64,000 nucleotides of DNA from Pararhizobium mangrovi (GCF_006516965.1 NZ_VHLH01000007.1:1-64000), one strand, 5' to 3'; positions 42,318-51,513 are shown, counted from the stretch's first letter. Made by a program: numbers and translations. Notes: generated from the letters alone by a model not told the origin.

Positions 42318-42820
42318 CGCACGAACCTTCCCGCGCATCGGCCGACCTGACGCGCCTCGAAGCGCGCGTGGGCTGCGAACTCGGGGTTTCGGCCTGGGAA
42401 CATTTCGATCAGCAGACCGTCGATCGCTACGGTGCGCTTACCGGCGAAGACCTTCCGATCCATTGCGAGCTGGGAACCGAGGCCGCGGCACGGTTCGGCG
42501 GAACCATCGTCCAGGCGTCGCTGCTTCTGGCGCGGCTCGGAACGTGGGTCCGGGAGGTCGGCGGCTGGATCGGCGCGCCGGCGACGCCGGTCAATTACGG
42601 GTTCGACAAGGTGCGCATGCTCGCCCCCGTGCCGGTCGGCGCTGCGGTTCGCGGGCGGTTCGCGCTGAAGACCATCGAACGCCGCGGCGCGGATCTCGTC
42701 CTTCTGCGCCTCGGGGCAACGGTCGAATGCGAAGTCGGTACGCGTCCGGCGATCGTCGCCGAATGGATCATCGGGTTTATCATGAACGAGACATCCGGAC
42801 GAGAGGAACAGCGCTCGTGA
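42314..42820 (+). CDS. MaoC-like hotdog dehydratase
   Basis: A 168-residue hotdog-fold protein of the MaoC/NodN group. The likely catalytic Asp/His pair lies in TGEDLPIHCE, in the hydratase-2-type DxxPxH pattern, followed by GGTIVQASLLLARL. The family hydrates enoyl-CoA with R-specificity or dehydrates hydroxyacyl-CoA. It overlaps the preceding ligase by four bases (ATGA) and the regulator by four (GTGA), so it is co-translated within the module. Confidence 0.85.
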   Translation: MTHEPSRASADLTRLEARVGCELGVSAWEHFDQQTVDRYGALTGEDLPIHCELGTEAAARFGGTIVQASLLLARLGTWVREVGGWIGAPATPVNYGFDKVRMLAPVPVGAAVRGRFALKTIERRGADLVLLRLGATVECEVGTRPAIVAEWIIGFIMNETSGREEQRS

Positions 42821-43455
42821 AGAACGCGATTTCCAGACCTTCCGAACGCCGGCCGGTGGAGCGGGTTCGCTCGGCACGCGCGACCGAGCGGCGTGCCTCC
42901 ATCCTCGACCGCGCGTCCGAAATCTTCGGTCAGAAGGGCTACGGCCGAACGACGCTCGACGACATCGCGGGTGCCGTCGGGGTCAAGCGCGAAGCGATCT
43001 ACTACTATTTCGACCACAAGCTCGACATTCTCTGCGAGATCATCACGCCCGAAAGCAAGCGGCTCGTCGAGGACCTGGCAGCCATCATGCGCCGCCACGA
43101 CGTGTCGCCGCGTGACCGGCTGGCCATGGCCGTGCGCAACCACATGTCCGGCTTCAATCCGGACTTCCTGCAACTCGCCGTCGTCCTTCGCGAACTGGAC
43201 GGCCAAGACGACGACGGCCGCGTCAGCGAAATTCGAAGGCTGTGGCGCGCCTACCAGGAGTCCTGGATCGACCTCGTGCGCGAAGGGCAGCAGGCCGGCT
43301 GCTTCGCAGGCCATCTGGATCCCCGCCTGACGGCCTTTTCCATTCTCGGCATGTGCAACGCTCCCTCGACGTGGTTCCAGCCGTCCGGCGAGCGCTCGAT
43401 GGAAGAGCTCGTCGAGACGCTGGTGACGGTCACGTTGAATGGCGTCGCTCCCTGA
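42817..43455 (+). CDS. TetR-family transcriptional regulator
   Basis: A 212-residue regulator. The HTH at about 25-75 includes SEIFGQKGYGRTTLDDIAGAVGVKREAIYYYF, shown in shortened form as TTLDDIAGAVGVKREAIYYY. The ligand domain shows the KstR2-like or acyl-CoA-sensing pattern with a long helical core. GTG 42817 overlaps the MaoC stop (GTGA), and GAGAGG lies ten bases upstream. It is the last gene of the thiolase/ligase operon and is the prime candidate to bind TTTTAC-N6-GTAAAA at 36941-36958. Confidence 0.88.
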   Translation: MKNAISRPSERRPVERVRSARATERRASILDRASEIFGQKGYGRTTLDDIAGAVGVKREAIYYYFDHKLDILCEIITPESKRLVEDLAAIMRRHDVSPRDRLAMAVRNHMSGFNPDFLQLAVVLRELDGQDDDGRVSEIRRLWRAYQESWIDLVREGQQAGCFAGHLDPRLTAFSILGMCNAPSTWFQPSGERSMEELVETLVTVTLNGVAP

Positions 43456-43467
43456 ACGAGCGCAGCG

Positions 43468-43487
43468 GAAGCCGGTATAGCGGCTTC
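43468..43487. terminator. Hairpin between convergent TetR and binding-protein genes
   Basis: GAAGCCG-GTATAG-CGGCTTC forms a perfect 7-bp stem with a 6-base loop in the 96-base gap between convergent genes. The position suits a two-way terminator, but no U-tract follows on either strand, so function is uncertain. Confidence 0.45.
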
Positions 43488-43551
43488 GGCAGGGGGCGCC
43501 GGATCGTTCCAGACAGGCCCCTGCCGTCGAACGAAGCTCTTCGTTCCCGTT

Positions 43552-44793
43552 CTACTTGGTTTCGATCAGCGGCTTGATCTGGTCCGTCATCTTGGCCGAG
43601 GCCTCGTCGGCGGTCATCTCGCCGTTTGCGACCGACGTCATGTCGTCCATGATGATCTGGCTGATCTTGACGCCGTTGCTGCCCGGCCACGAGAACCAGC
43701 CAAGCGCACGGTCGAGCTGGTTCGGGCTCGTCTTGTAGTTCGGGTTCTTCTGGTAGAAGTCCTTGAGAAGCTCGGCGGAACCCGTGTTGATCGGAATGTA
43801 GCCGGTCTGCTTGGCGATATAGGCCTGCGACTTCGCGCCCGTGCCGTAGAGGATGTAGTCGAAGGCGGCCTTGCGCTTGGCCGGATCCTTGCTGAGGACG
43901 ACGACGCCCATGCCGCCCGAAGCGACGTTGCCCTTCTCGCCGAGGCTCGGCATCTGCGCCGCACCCCACGGGAAGCGGTCGCCGATCTCACGGTCGAAGG
44001 AACGCACGACGGCGGCCGAGTTGAAATAGATGCCGAGCTTGCCGGCATACATTTCCTGGCGTGCGGCCTTGTCGGCGATCGGCTGCTGGCCCGCATCCTG
44101 GATCAGGCGCTGGAACACCTCGATCGCCTTCTTGCCCTTATCGGTCGAAAACGCGATCTTGCCGTCCTTGGTGACGGGATAGATGCCGTTCGTCGCCAGG
44201 AGGTTCTGGACCATCCAGTCGTCGTCGCCGAGCGTATAATAGATGCCGTGCGTGTCCGAACCGAGCGCATTGATCTTCTTGGCGAGCGCGATCGTTCCGT
44301 CCCAGGTCGTCGGCATGTTGTCGGGGTCGCCGCCGGCCTTCTTCACGAGGTCCTTGTTGTAGAACATGACGGTCGTGGAGTCCGTCCAGGGCAGGCCGTA
44401 CTGCTTGCCGTTCACCTGCCCGAGCTTCAGGACGTTCTCTGTATAGCCGAGCTTTTCCATGTCCTTGCCCTGCATCACGTCGTCGAGCGGCTGGACGATG
44501 CCGCGCGTGACGAGGTTCGGCAAAAGGTGCGAGCCGACCATGAAGACGTCCGGCGGATCGCCGGCCATGTTCTGGCGGATGACCGAAACGAGGCCTTCGC
44601 CATAGTCGACCGAAGGCGCCTGGAACGTGATGTGGACGTTCGGATGATCGGCCATGAAGCGTTTGGCAATTTCCTTTTCCCATTTCGCATGCTGCGGCCA
44701 GGCGTGGAGAACGGTGAGATCGACCTGATCGGCCGCGACCGCCGGCATGGCGAGAATGCCCGTCAGGGCAAGGGATGCGAGAAGACGTTTCAT
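43552..44793 (-). CDS. CUT1-type sugar ABC transporter substrate-binding protein
   Basis: A 413-residue family 1 solute-binding protein. The Sec signal covers residues 1-20 (LLASLALTGILAMPAVA/AD). The mature chain has LTVLHAWPQHAKWEKEIA, AGDPPDVFMVGSHLLPNLV and YGLPWTDSTTVMFYNKDLV, the last a strong family pattern. It is the last gene of a four-gene minus-strand operon and would bind a sugar, polyol or glycerol derivative. No sugar catabolic enzyme or LacI regulator is adjacent, so the ligand stays open. Confidence 0.9.
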   Translation of the reverse strand: MKRLLASLALTGILAMPAVAADQVDLTVLHAWPQHAKWEKEIAKRFMADHPNVHITFQAPSVDYGEGLVSVIRQNMAGDPPDVFMVGSHLLPNLVTRGIVQPLDDVMQGKDMEKLGYTENVLKLGQVNGKQYGLPWTDSTTVMFYNKDLVKKAGGDPDNMPTTWDGTIALAKKINALGSDTHGIYYTLGDDDWMVQNLLATNGIYPVTKDGKIAFSTDKGKKAIEVFQRLIQDAGQQPIADKAARQEMYAGKLGIYFNSAAVVRSFDREIGDRFPWGAAQMPSLGEKGNVASGGMGVVVLSKDPAKRKAAFDYILYGTGAKSQAYIAKQTGYIPINTGSAELLKDFYQKNPNYKTSPNQLDRALGWFSWPGSNGVKISQIIMDDMTSVANGEMTADEASAKMTDQIKPLIETK

Positions 44794-44819
44794 CGGGTTT
44801 GCCTTTCTGTCTTTCGAAG

Positions 44820-45650
44820 TCATGTCCGCACCCCGAAGGACAGGCCGCGGACGAGATGGCGCTGGAGAATGAGGAAGCAGGCGACGAGCGGCGCGGTGGC
44901 GATGACCCCGCCGGCCATCAGCGCGCCGATGTGGCCGGTGCTGTCGCCGGAAGAACGGAATTCCATCAGACCGATCGGCGGCGTCATCATGCTCGTCTTG
45001 GTGACGACGACGAGCGGCCAGTAAAGGTCGTTCCAGTGGACGATGATGCTGATCATGGCGAAGGCCATGACGGCCGGGCGCGCCGCCGGCAGCATCAACC
45101 GCCAGACGATCGCGAGTTCCGAAAATCCATCGAGGCGTGCCGCTTCGAGCACTTCGTCCGGATAGGAGACGAAGAACTGGCGGAACAGGAAGATGCCGAA
45201 GGCGGAGACGACGAAAGGCAGGATCAGCGCCGTATAGCTGTTGAGCAGTCCCGCGTAGGCGATCGCCAAATAGAGCGGAATTGCCGGCACCTGCAACGGG
45301 ATCATCAGCGCGACGATCACCGCGCCGAACAGGATCGGCCTGCCGCGGAAGGGAAGCTTGGCAAGCGCATAGCCGGCAGGTGCGGCGATCAGCACCTGAA
45401 GCAGGACGATCATGCCGCACACGAAGGCGCCGTTCGCCAGATAGCGCAGCAGTGGCACCTCGCGGATCGCGTAGCCGTAGTTCGCAATCGTCGCGGCAAG
45501 GCTCGGCATCGGCAGCACCGCGCCGGTATAGACTTCACTCTTCGACGCGAAGCTGACGGCGAGCATCTCAACGAAGGGCATCAGCGTGATGATCGCGACG
45601 AGGACGAGCACAGTGCGCGTCGCGAGCCGGGAAAGATCGCGGCGCGTCAT
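44820..45650 (-). CDS. CUT1 ABC transporter permease, MalG/UgpE type
   Basis: A 276-residue permease with six membrane helices. It begins TVLVLVAIITLMPFVEMLA and carries the coupling motif EAARLDGFSELAIVWRLMLP (EAAxxDG pattern) and LPFRGRPILF. It pairs with the MalF-type protein encoded upstream. ATG 45650 overlaps the MalF-type stop by four bases. Twenty-six bases separate it from the binding-protein start. Confidence 0.92.
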   Translation of the reverse strand: MTRRDLSRLATRTVLVLVAIITLMPFVEMLAVSFASKSEVYTGAVLPMPSLAATIANYGYAIREVPLLRYLANGAFVCGMIVLLQVLIAAPAGYALAKLPFRGRPILFGAVIVALMIPLQVPAIPLYLAIAYAGLLNSYTALILPFVVSAFGIFLFRQFFVSYPDEVLEAARLDGFSELAIVWRLMLPAARPAVMAFAMISIIVHWNDLYWPLVVVTKTSMMTPPIGLMEFRSSGDSTGHIGALMAGGVIATAPLVACFLILQRHLVRGLSFGVRT

Positions 45651-46528
45651 GCCGCTCCCCCACGCTCGAAGAGCGAGACCTGGACGATCGAAAGCAGGGC
45701 GACGAAGAGCAGGAAGGCGACGGCGAGCGCGGACGCGACGCCGATGTCGAAATAGCGGAAGGCCTGCTGATAGAGCGTAAAGAGGATCATGTCCGTGGCG
45801 CCGCTCGGGCCGCCATTCGTCAGCACGGCGACGGTCTCGAATTCCGAAAAGCAGCGGATGAGCGTGATGACGGTGACGAACAGCGTCACCGGTGCGAGCT
45901 GCGGCCAAGTGACGAGGGTGAAGCGGCCCCAGCCGCCGTCCGCTCCGTCGATCGCCGCCGCCTCGTAAAGATCGCGATCGATCGTGGCGAGCCCTGCGAG
46001 GAAAAGCAGAGTGTTGTAGCCGAGGATCTTCCAGACGCCGATGACGGCGAGCGTCGCGAGCGCGGTGTCGGGATCGGAAAGGAACCGGACCTTCGCGAAG
46101 CCGAAGGCGGAAAGCGCGGCGTTGACCATGCCGAAGGTCGGATGGAGCGCCACTTCCCACGCGGTCGCCATGGCGACGAGCGTCGCGGTGATCGGCAGGA
46201 AGTAGATGGTCTGGAAGACGCTGCCGAGCCGGCCTTCGCCCTCGATGAGGATTGCCAGCGCGAGCGCGGCGAAGATCGAGAGCGGCGCCACCATCACGAC
46301 GTAGAGGAGCGTATTGAAAAGGCTCCGGCGTATGTCCGGATCGGTGAAGAGCTTGGCGTAGTTGGCAAGTCCTACCCAATCGAACCCCGGCATTCCGAAC
46401 TGGTAGTCCGTAAGCGAGAAGGAAAGCACGCCAATCGAGGGAAGAAGCAGGAGCACGGCAAGCAGCGTTCCAGCGGGAAGTGCGAGCGCCGTCCCGACGC
46501 GTCGACGCTGTCTTTCCGTCGCGTTCAC
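45647..46528 (-). CDS. CUT1 ABC transporter permease, MalF/UgpA type
   Basis: A 293-residue permease with six membrane helices. It begins ALPAGTLLAVLLLLPSIGVL, then shows FSLTDYQFGMPGFDWVGLANY, the usual MalF-type N-terminal pattern. The coupling loop is YEAAAIDGADGGWGRFTLVT. GTG 46528 was chosen because it overlaps the ATPase stop (GTGA) and precedes the first helix by a short charged tail. Confidence 0.9.
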   Translation of the reverse strand: MNATERQRRRVGTALALPAGTLLAVLLLLPSIGVLSFSLTDYQFGMPGFDWVGLANYAKLFTDPDIRRSLFNTLLYVVMVAPLSIFAALALAILIEGEGRLGSVFQTIYFLPITATLVAMATAWEVALHPTFGMVNAALSAFGFAKVRFLSDPDTALATLAVIGVWKILGYNTLLFLAGLATIDRDLYEAAAIDGADGGWGRFTLVTWPQLAPVTLFVTVITLIRCFSEFETVAVLTNGGPSGATDMILFTLYQQAFRYFDIGVASALAVAFLLFVALLSIVQVSLFERGGAA

Positions 46529-47697
46529 GCGACGGCCCGTCCGGATAGGCCCGGCTCGCCCATATCCGCGTGTTCGCCGGGGAAAACATGGGTCGCGTCG
46601 AGCTCGAAATGCAGCACGCCTTCGCGTCCGGACGGCCAGTCCGCGATCGCACGCGAAGCAATGCGCACCACGCACGGCGTATCGTCGGCGACGAGACGCA
46701 CGAAGAGATTGGCTTCCGAACCACCGTGCTCGGCATGATCGACGCGGACGCGAAGGCCGGGCAGAGCGGGTTCGTCGAGGCGCGCCATCGTCGCATGCTC
46801 GGGACGAAAGGCGACGACGCCCTCGATCGCGGAAAGCGGTCGGCCGCCGATCCGGATATCGCCGGCGCGCGTACGCTCGCCGAGCGCACGACGGACGATC
46901 TCCGCCGGTACGACGTTCAGGTGCGGTTGCGAAAGGAAGCGTGCGACGTCGAGATCGGCCGGTGCGCGGTAAAGTTCGTCCGGCGTGCCGATCTGGCGGA
47001 TGCGACCGTCGAACATGACGATGATGCGGTCGGAGATTGCCATCGCCTCGGCCTGATCGTGCGTGACGAACAGCGTCGTCGCGCCGATGCGCCGCTGAAG
47101 CGCGCGCAGGTCGGAACGGGTGCGGTTGCGCAACGCGGCGTCAAGATTGGCGAGCGGCTCGTCGAGCAGGAAGAGATCCGGCTCGCGGATAAGCGCGCGG
47201 CCGAGCGCGACGCGTTGGCGCTGGCCGCCGGAAAGTGCGGCCGGGCGGCGATCGAGGAGACCGTCGATCTCGAGCTGCTTCGCCGTCGCCGCAACCCGTT
47301 CGCCGATGCTCGCCTGTACCCGACGTGCCCGCGGGGAAAGCCGGCCGAACACTGCGGAACGACCGAATGCGGAAAGCTCGGTCATCACGAGCGGTGCGGC
47401 GAGGTTCGCCCGGCACGTCATGTGCGGGTAGAGCGCATAGGACTGGAAGACGAAGGCGACGGCGCGCTCGCTCGGACGCAAGCCGTCGATCGACTTGCCT
47501 TCGACGCGAATGGAGCCTTCGGTGGTCGGCACCAATCCGGCGATCGCGCGAAGCAGCGTGGATTTTCCGCAGCCCGAAGGCCCGAGGATCGAAACGAACT
47601 CTCCTGCCGCGACGCGAAAATCGAGCCCATGAAGGGCCATCGTCGTCGCGTAGCGACAGACCAGTCCCTCGATTTCCAGATCTTTCGCTTGTACCAT
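46525..47697 (-). CDS. CUT1 ABC transporter ATP-binding protein (MalK/UgpC type) with extra loop
   Basis: A 390-residue ATPase: Walker A GPSGCGKST, Q-loop VFQSYALYPHMT, signature LSGGQRQRVALGRAL, Walker B LFLLDEPLANLDAALR, switch LFVTHDQAEAM, and a C-terminal TOBE/OB domain with FRPEHA. The helical segment between Q-loop and signature is about 18 residues longer than in enterobacterial MalK, with LSAFGRSAVFGRLSPRARR as the extra part. ATG 47697 follows GGAAGAGGCAGG. It is the first gene of its operon and powers import through the two permeases downstream. Confidence 0.9.
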   Translation of the reverse strand: MVQAKDLEIEGLVCRYATTMALHGLDFRVAAGEFVSILGPSGCGKSTLLRAIAGLVPTTEGSIRVEGKSIDGLRPSERAVAFVFQSYALYPHMTCRANLAAPLVMTELSAFGRSAVFGRLSPRARRVQASIGERVAATAKQLEIDGLLDRRPAALSGGQRQRVALGRALIREPDLFLLDEPLANLDAALRNRTRSDLRALQRRIGATTLFVTHDQAEAMAISDRIIVMFDGRIRQIGTPDELYRAPADLDVARFLSQPHLNVVPAEIVRRALGERTRAGDIRIGGRPLSAIEGVVAFRPEHATMARLDEPALPGLRVRVDHAEHGGSEANLFVRLVADDTPCVVRIASRAIADWPSGREGVLHFELDATHVFPGEHADMGEPGLSGRAVA

Positions 47698-48050
47698 CCT
47701 GCCTCTTCCAAGCGCAGACGGGCTCACCGCACACACCTCGACCGTTCGCGCAAAATGCACGTTCATGGCCGCTGCCAGTGCGGCTTTGTCTTCGGAACCC
47801 CAATCCCGAGCGACCCGTATTCCTCAACCGATGGGCTAGGTAGCTTTGGGGCGAGGGAGGTCAATGGGAGGTACGATCGGTAGTCGCGTTTGCCATGCCA
47901 TGCTACCGCAGCATGTAGCTAGATCACTGATCGGGAACGCTCTTCAGGGTTCTTCGGCATGCAATCAATCTATTGTGATCGTACTGAACCATCGCGTTTA
48001 TCTGCACGCATAAGCTGCATCGGCGCGCTCTGCTAGCCTTTTAGAACCAG
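47698..48050. other. 353-base intergenic region upstream of the CUT1 operon
   Basis: No credible gene is seen in this gap between the esterase 3' end and the ATPase start. It is less GC-rich than its surroundings. It contains a short inverted repeat, CATGCT-ACCGC-AGCATG (47899-47915). The promoter of the transporter operon is expected here, but only a weak candidate (TTGACC on the minus strand near 47862-47867) was found, without a good -10 partner. Confidence 0.4.
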
Positions 48051-48881
48051 TCAGCTTCGTCGCTCGATGGACCGTGCCAGCCGTTCGATCGTCGAACGGG
48101 CCGCCGGCAGCCGATCCGGCCAGAGCGGCCAGAGGTGGCAAAGGCCACGGCGTATGTCCGCCTCGACCGACACCCCGGCGCGGCCGAGCGCTGCGATCAA
48201 CAACAGGCTGTCATCGAGAAGCACTTCCGATGTCGTCGTCGTGATCCAGACCGGCGGAAGGTTCGAAAGGTCGCCATGGAGCGGCGACGCGTCGGCAAGT
48301 GTTGCAAGCTCCGCTCCGAATGCCATGCGAGCAAGGCGCAGGTCGGACGCGTCATCGTTCATGGCGTCGGTCTTCGAGCCGGAAACGCGCGTCGTGCTTG
48401 CGCCCGTGCGATCGGTATTAGGGCTGATGAGCGATAGAGAGCGGAGCGCATGCGGCCGGCGCTGCGCCGCGAGCAGGGCGAGGTGCCCGCCGGCACTGTC
48501 GCCGACGAGATCGATCGGATCGTCCACGGCATCGAGCAGGGCAAGCACGTCCTCGAACGGCGCCGGCCAGGCGTGCTCGGGTGCCAGCCGGTAGCGCGGC
48601 AGGATCACGGGACGTGAGAGCGTGCGCGCGAGATATGCGGCCATCGCCGAATGGCTCTGCGGCGAACCGAACACGAGCCCGCCACCATGGAGCCAGACGA
48701 CGGGTGGGCCTTCGCCCGGTCCGATCTGCAGGCACTCGATGCCGCCGATCGTCACCCATCGCCCTTCGACGGGCGGCGGCGCCAACGTCTCGAACGTCGC
48801 GCGCATCGACGCGACGTCGCCTTCCACCGGATGGGCTTCGATATGGCCGAGCAGTGCCTCGAACGCCTCGTCCTTCGCCAT
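48051..48881 (-). CDS. Alpha/beta hydrolase, HSL-type esterase
   Basis: A 276-residue esterase. The oxyanion hole is WLHGGGLVFGS, the nucleophile serine is in VGDSAGGHLAL, and the substrate pocket has YRLAPEHAWPAPFED. The likely catalytic acid is in the SEVLLDDSLLL region and the histidine in GLCHLWPLW. This is the hormone-sensitive-lipase (family IV) set, acting on short-chain esters. Four bases separate it from the preceding SDR gene, so both form one transcript. The substrate is unknown. Confidence 0.88.
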   Translation of the reverse strand: MAKDEAFEALLGHIEAHPVEGDVASMRATFETLAPPPVEGRWVTIGGIECLQIGPGEGPPVVWLHGGGLVFGSPQSHSAMAAYLARTLSRPVILPRYRLAPEHAWPAPFEDVLALLDAVDDPIDLVGDSAGGHLALLAAQRRPHALRSLSLISPNTDRTGASTTRVSGSKTDAMNDDASDLRLARMAFGAELATLADASPLHGDLSNLPPVWITTTTSEVLLDDSLLLIAALGRAGVSVEADIRRGLCHLWPLWPDRLPAARSTIERLARSIERRS

Positions 48882-48885
48882 GCGC

Positions 48886-49668
48886 TCAGACGTTGATGGA
48901 GCCGACGGAGCCGCCGTCCACGCGCCAGTTCGCGCCGGAAACGAAGGAGGCGAGTTCGCTGCACAGCATCGCGATGACCGCCGCCGTCTCTTCCGGTTTC
49001 CCGCGGCGCTTGAGCGCGAGGTAGGGGCGCTCCTCCTCGAGGAACGATTCGATCGCCTCTTCGAACTCGACGCCCAGTTCCTTGCTGCGCTTTTCCATCA
49101 TGCCGTCGGTCATCGGGCTTTCGATGAAGGCCGGCGCGACGCAGTTGACGAGCAGGCCGGATCCGGAATGCTGCATGGCGACGCTCTTCGAAAAGCTCAG
49201 AAGCGCCGATTTCGCGGAGTTGTAGACCGTTTCGTCGGCGTAGGGCTGGGCGACGTTCTCGGAGGTGATGAAGACGACACGGCCCCAGCCGCGCTCGGTC
49301 ATCGGCGGGCAGAGATGGCGCGCGAGCCTGACGGCGGAAAGGAAATCGATGTCGAGCGCTTCCTGCCAGTCCTCCTCGGCCATCGCCAGCGGATCGCCCT
49401 TCGCGCCGGTGACGCCGGTCGCGTGGACCCAGATGTCGAAGGCGGTGCCGGCCTGCTCGACGAGGGCTTCGCAGCCCTTCAAGCTCGAAAGATCGGCGGT
49501 GGCGCTCGAGCAATCGAACTCGGAAGCCAGCTCCTTCAACGCGTCCTCGTCGGTATCGCTCAGGATGAGTTCCACGCCTTCGGCCGCCAGAAAGCGCGCC
49601 GTCTCCCGCCCGATCCCGCCGGTCGCACCCGTCACGAGCGCTTTTCTTCCGCGTATTTTCAGATCCAT
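48886..49668 (-). CDS. SDR-family oxidoreductase
   Basis: A 260-residue short-chain dehydrogenase: cofactor motif TGATGGIGRETARFL, acidic LSDTDED after strand 2 favouring NAD, and a catalytic set of ITSENVA with YNSAKSALL. The C-terminal SGANWRVDGGSVGSINV is typical. ATG 49668 was preferred over a longer start because GAGAG precedes it and the SDR fold begins at once. It is divergent from an MFS gene and upstream of an esterase. It probably oxidises an alcohol or ketone-type intermediate, not identified. Confidence 0.88.
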   Translation of the reverse strand: MDLKIRGRKALVTGATGGIGRETARFLAAEGVELILSDTDEDALKELASEFDCSSATADLSSLKGCEALVEQAGTAFDIWVHATGVTGAKGDPLAMAEEDWQEALDIDFLSAVRLARHLCPPMTERGWGRVVFITSENVAQPYADETVYNSAKSALLSFSKSVAMQHSGSGLLVNCVAPAFIESPMTDGMMEKRSKELGVEFEEAIESFLEEERPYLALKRRGKPEETAAVIAMLCSELASFVSGANWRVDGGSVGSINV

Positions 49669-49680
49669 CGAAGTCTCTCG

Positions 49681-49742
49681 CCTGTTCTTGAAAACAAGGG
49701 CGCATGCCCGACGGGCGCACCGGATACCGCATCTAGAACAGG
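49681..49742. repeat. Inverted repeat in the SDR/MFS divergent region
   Basis: CCTGTTCT (49681-49688) and AGAACAGG (49735-49742) are exact inverted copies 46 bases apart in the 235-base gap between divergent genes. A smaller CTTG-AAAA-CAAG element lies at 49687-49698. They could be operator half-sites. No strong promoter boxes were seen. Confidence 0.35.
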
Positions 49743-49903
49743 TTCGCCGTGCGGACAGATGGCCGACGTGCAATTCGTGCCGCATGACGAAAAGACGGAA
49801 AGGAAAATAGACGTGCCGCGAAGCCGGACTATGTTCGCGGTTTCAGGCCGGCTGCGAAGTACGGCGCGCCGGACGAGCATTCGATGCGGAAGACGGAACG
49901 ATC

Positions 49904-51397
49904 ATGAGCGAGACGGGTAGCGCCGCGCGGAACGGCTTGACGGCAAGCCTGAGGGGCAACTACGCGCTGACGCTCGCGATTACCCTCTTCGCCCTCGTTC
50001 CCTACCTCTTCGCCACGAGCGCGACCGACATCCTGAAGGGTGGCATCATTCACGATGTCGGGCTTTCGAAGACGATGTTCAGTCTCGTGAAGGGTCTCGG
50101 CACGGCGGGTTACGCGTTCGGCGCGTTGCTGGCCGGCGACCTTTCGCAGCGCTTTCCCCGCCGTCCGCTGCACATGACGCTGACGGCGAGTTGCTCGCTC
50201 GGCTGGCTGCTCAGCATCAGCGGCTTCGGGCCGATCACCTTTTGCGCCGGCTATATCCTCGCCGGACTTTCCACCGGTCTCCTGCTGATCGTAGCGCTTC
50301 CGCCGGCGGTCAAGGACTATCCGGCATCCCGTCTTCCGTTCACCGCCGTCTTCATCAATCTCGCCCTTTTCGGCGCGACGGCGGCCGGGCCGCTCGTCGG
50401 CGGCCTCGTTGCCGAGAACATCGGCTGGCGCGGGCTCTTCACGATCTTCGCCGTTGTCGCCGTCCTTGCCTTCTTTCTCGGCCTCGTCGTCATCGCGCCG
50501 GAAAAGCCGACCGCGCCCGGCACGAAGTTCGACATTTTCGCGATCGTGCTCGCCTTCGGCGCCACCGTCCTGCCGTTCGGCGCGGTCGCCATGCTGCAAA
50601 GCACCGGCTTCGCGTCGCCGTTCTTCTACGTACCACTGACACTCGGCCTCATCCTCTTCGCGGCGATCTTCATCGTCGAGGATCGGCACAGCGCCCCGCT
50701 GATCGCCGTCGATCGGATGACGCAGACGACGCCGACGATCGGCACCATCATCGCGAGCTTCGCCGGCGGCGTCTTCATCTCGCTGCTTTCGCTTTCGCTG
50801 TTGCGTGCGACGAGCCTATGGGGCCTTTCGGAAAGCCAGGCGGGGATCGGCTACTGGCCGCTTCCCATCGGCGCCGTGGTGGCGGCCGGCTTTCTCGGCC
50901 TCGCCTTCAAGACGCGCTTCCTGCCTCTCCTGATCCTCTTCGGCATGCTCGTAATGATCGGCGCCGGCGTCATGCTGATGACCGTTTCGACGTCCTCGGC
51001 GACGGTCACGATCCCTCTCGCCTATGGCCTTCTCGGCTTCGGCGCGGGCGCCACCGTCAGCCCCGCGCTCTTCCTCGCCGGCCTTTCCGTTCCTTCGAAT
51101 GCGCTCGGACGGGTGCTCGCCTTCATCGAACTGGTGCGCTCCGTCGGCGACTTCCTGATCGGCCCGGTGCTCGTCGCCTTCGCCGGCCTGATCGCAAGCG
51201 GCCCTGCGCCCGGCGAAAAGCAGATCGTCATCACGATCGGCATCGCCGTCGCGATGGGGGTCGGCACGACGCTCTTCTGCGTGGCGGCGTTCTTTTCCGC
51301 CTATCGCACGCTTCCCGTGCCGCACCTGGAACGCTGGCTCCACGGGGACGAAGCCGCGATCGAAACGCCGCAAGCGCTGAGCGGGGGGAAAGGGTAG
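49904..51397 (+). CDS. Major facilitator superfamily transporter (14-helix type)
   Basis: A 497-residue membrane protein with about fourteen hydrophobic segments. The A-like loop is [14 protein letters not shown] and [30 protein letters not shown] resembles motif C of DHA2-type exporters in outline. The central [12 protein letters not shown] loop divides the two halves. It may export a toxic or intermediate compound, or import the substrate of the divergent SDR/esterase pair; direction cannot be told. A 116-base gap follows before soxB. Confidence 0.88.
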   Translation: MSETGSAARNGLTASLRGNYALTLAITLFALVPYLFATSATDILKGGIIHDVGLSKTMFSLVKGLGTAGYAFGALLAGDLSQRFPRRPLHMTLTASCSLGWLLSISGFGPITFCAGYILAGLSTGLLLIVALPPAVKDYPASRLPFTAVFINLALFGATAAGPLVGGLVAENIGWRGLFTIFAVVAVLAFFLGLVVIAPEKPTAPGTKFDIFAIVLAFGATVLPFGAVAMLQSTGFASPFFYVPLTLGLILFAAIFIVEDRHSAPLIAVDRMTQTTPTIGTIIASFAGGVFISLLSLSLLRATSLWGLSESQAGIGYWPLPIGAVVAAGFLGLAFKTRFLPLLILFGMLVMIGAGVMLMTVSTSSATVTIPLAYGLLGFGAGATVSPALFLAGLSVPSNALGRVLAFIELVRSVGDFLIGPVLVAFAGLIASGPAPGEKQIVITIGIAVAMGVGTTLFCVAAFFSAYRTLPVPHLERWLHGDEAAIETPQALSGGKG

Positions 51398-51513
51398 GCC
51401 GTCCGACCGGACGATTGACCGGAATATACCACGCCGGTGTCGCAAATATACAAGCCGAACGGCACGGTTTCGGCGAACGTCGTCATCGAGCCTTGTGGCC
51501 GAAGGACGATGCC

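Noticed and set aside
47862-47867. TTGACC as -35 box of the CUT1 operon
   Set aside because: No acceptable -10 box lies 16-18 bases downstream on the minus strand, so it was mentioned only as weak.
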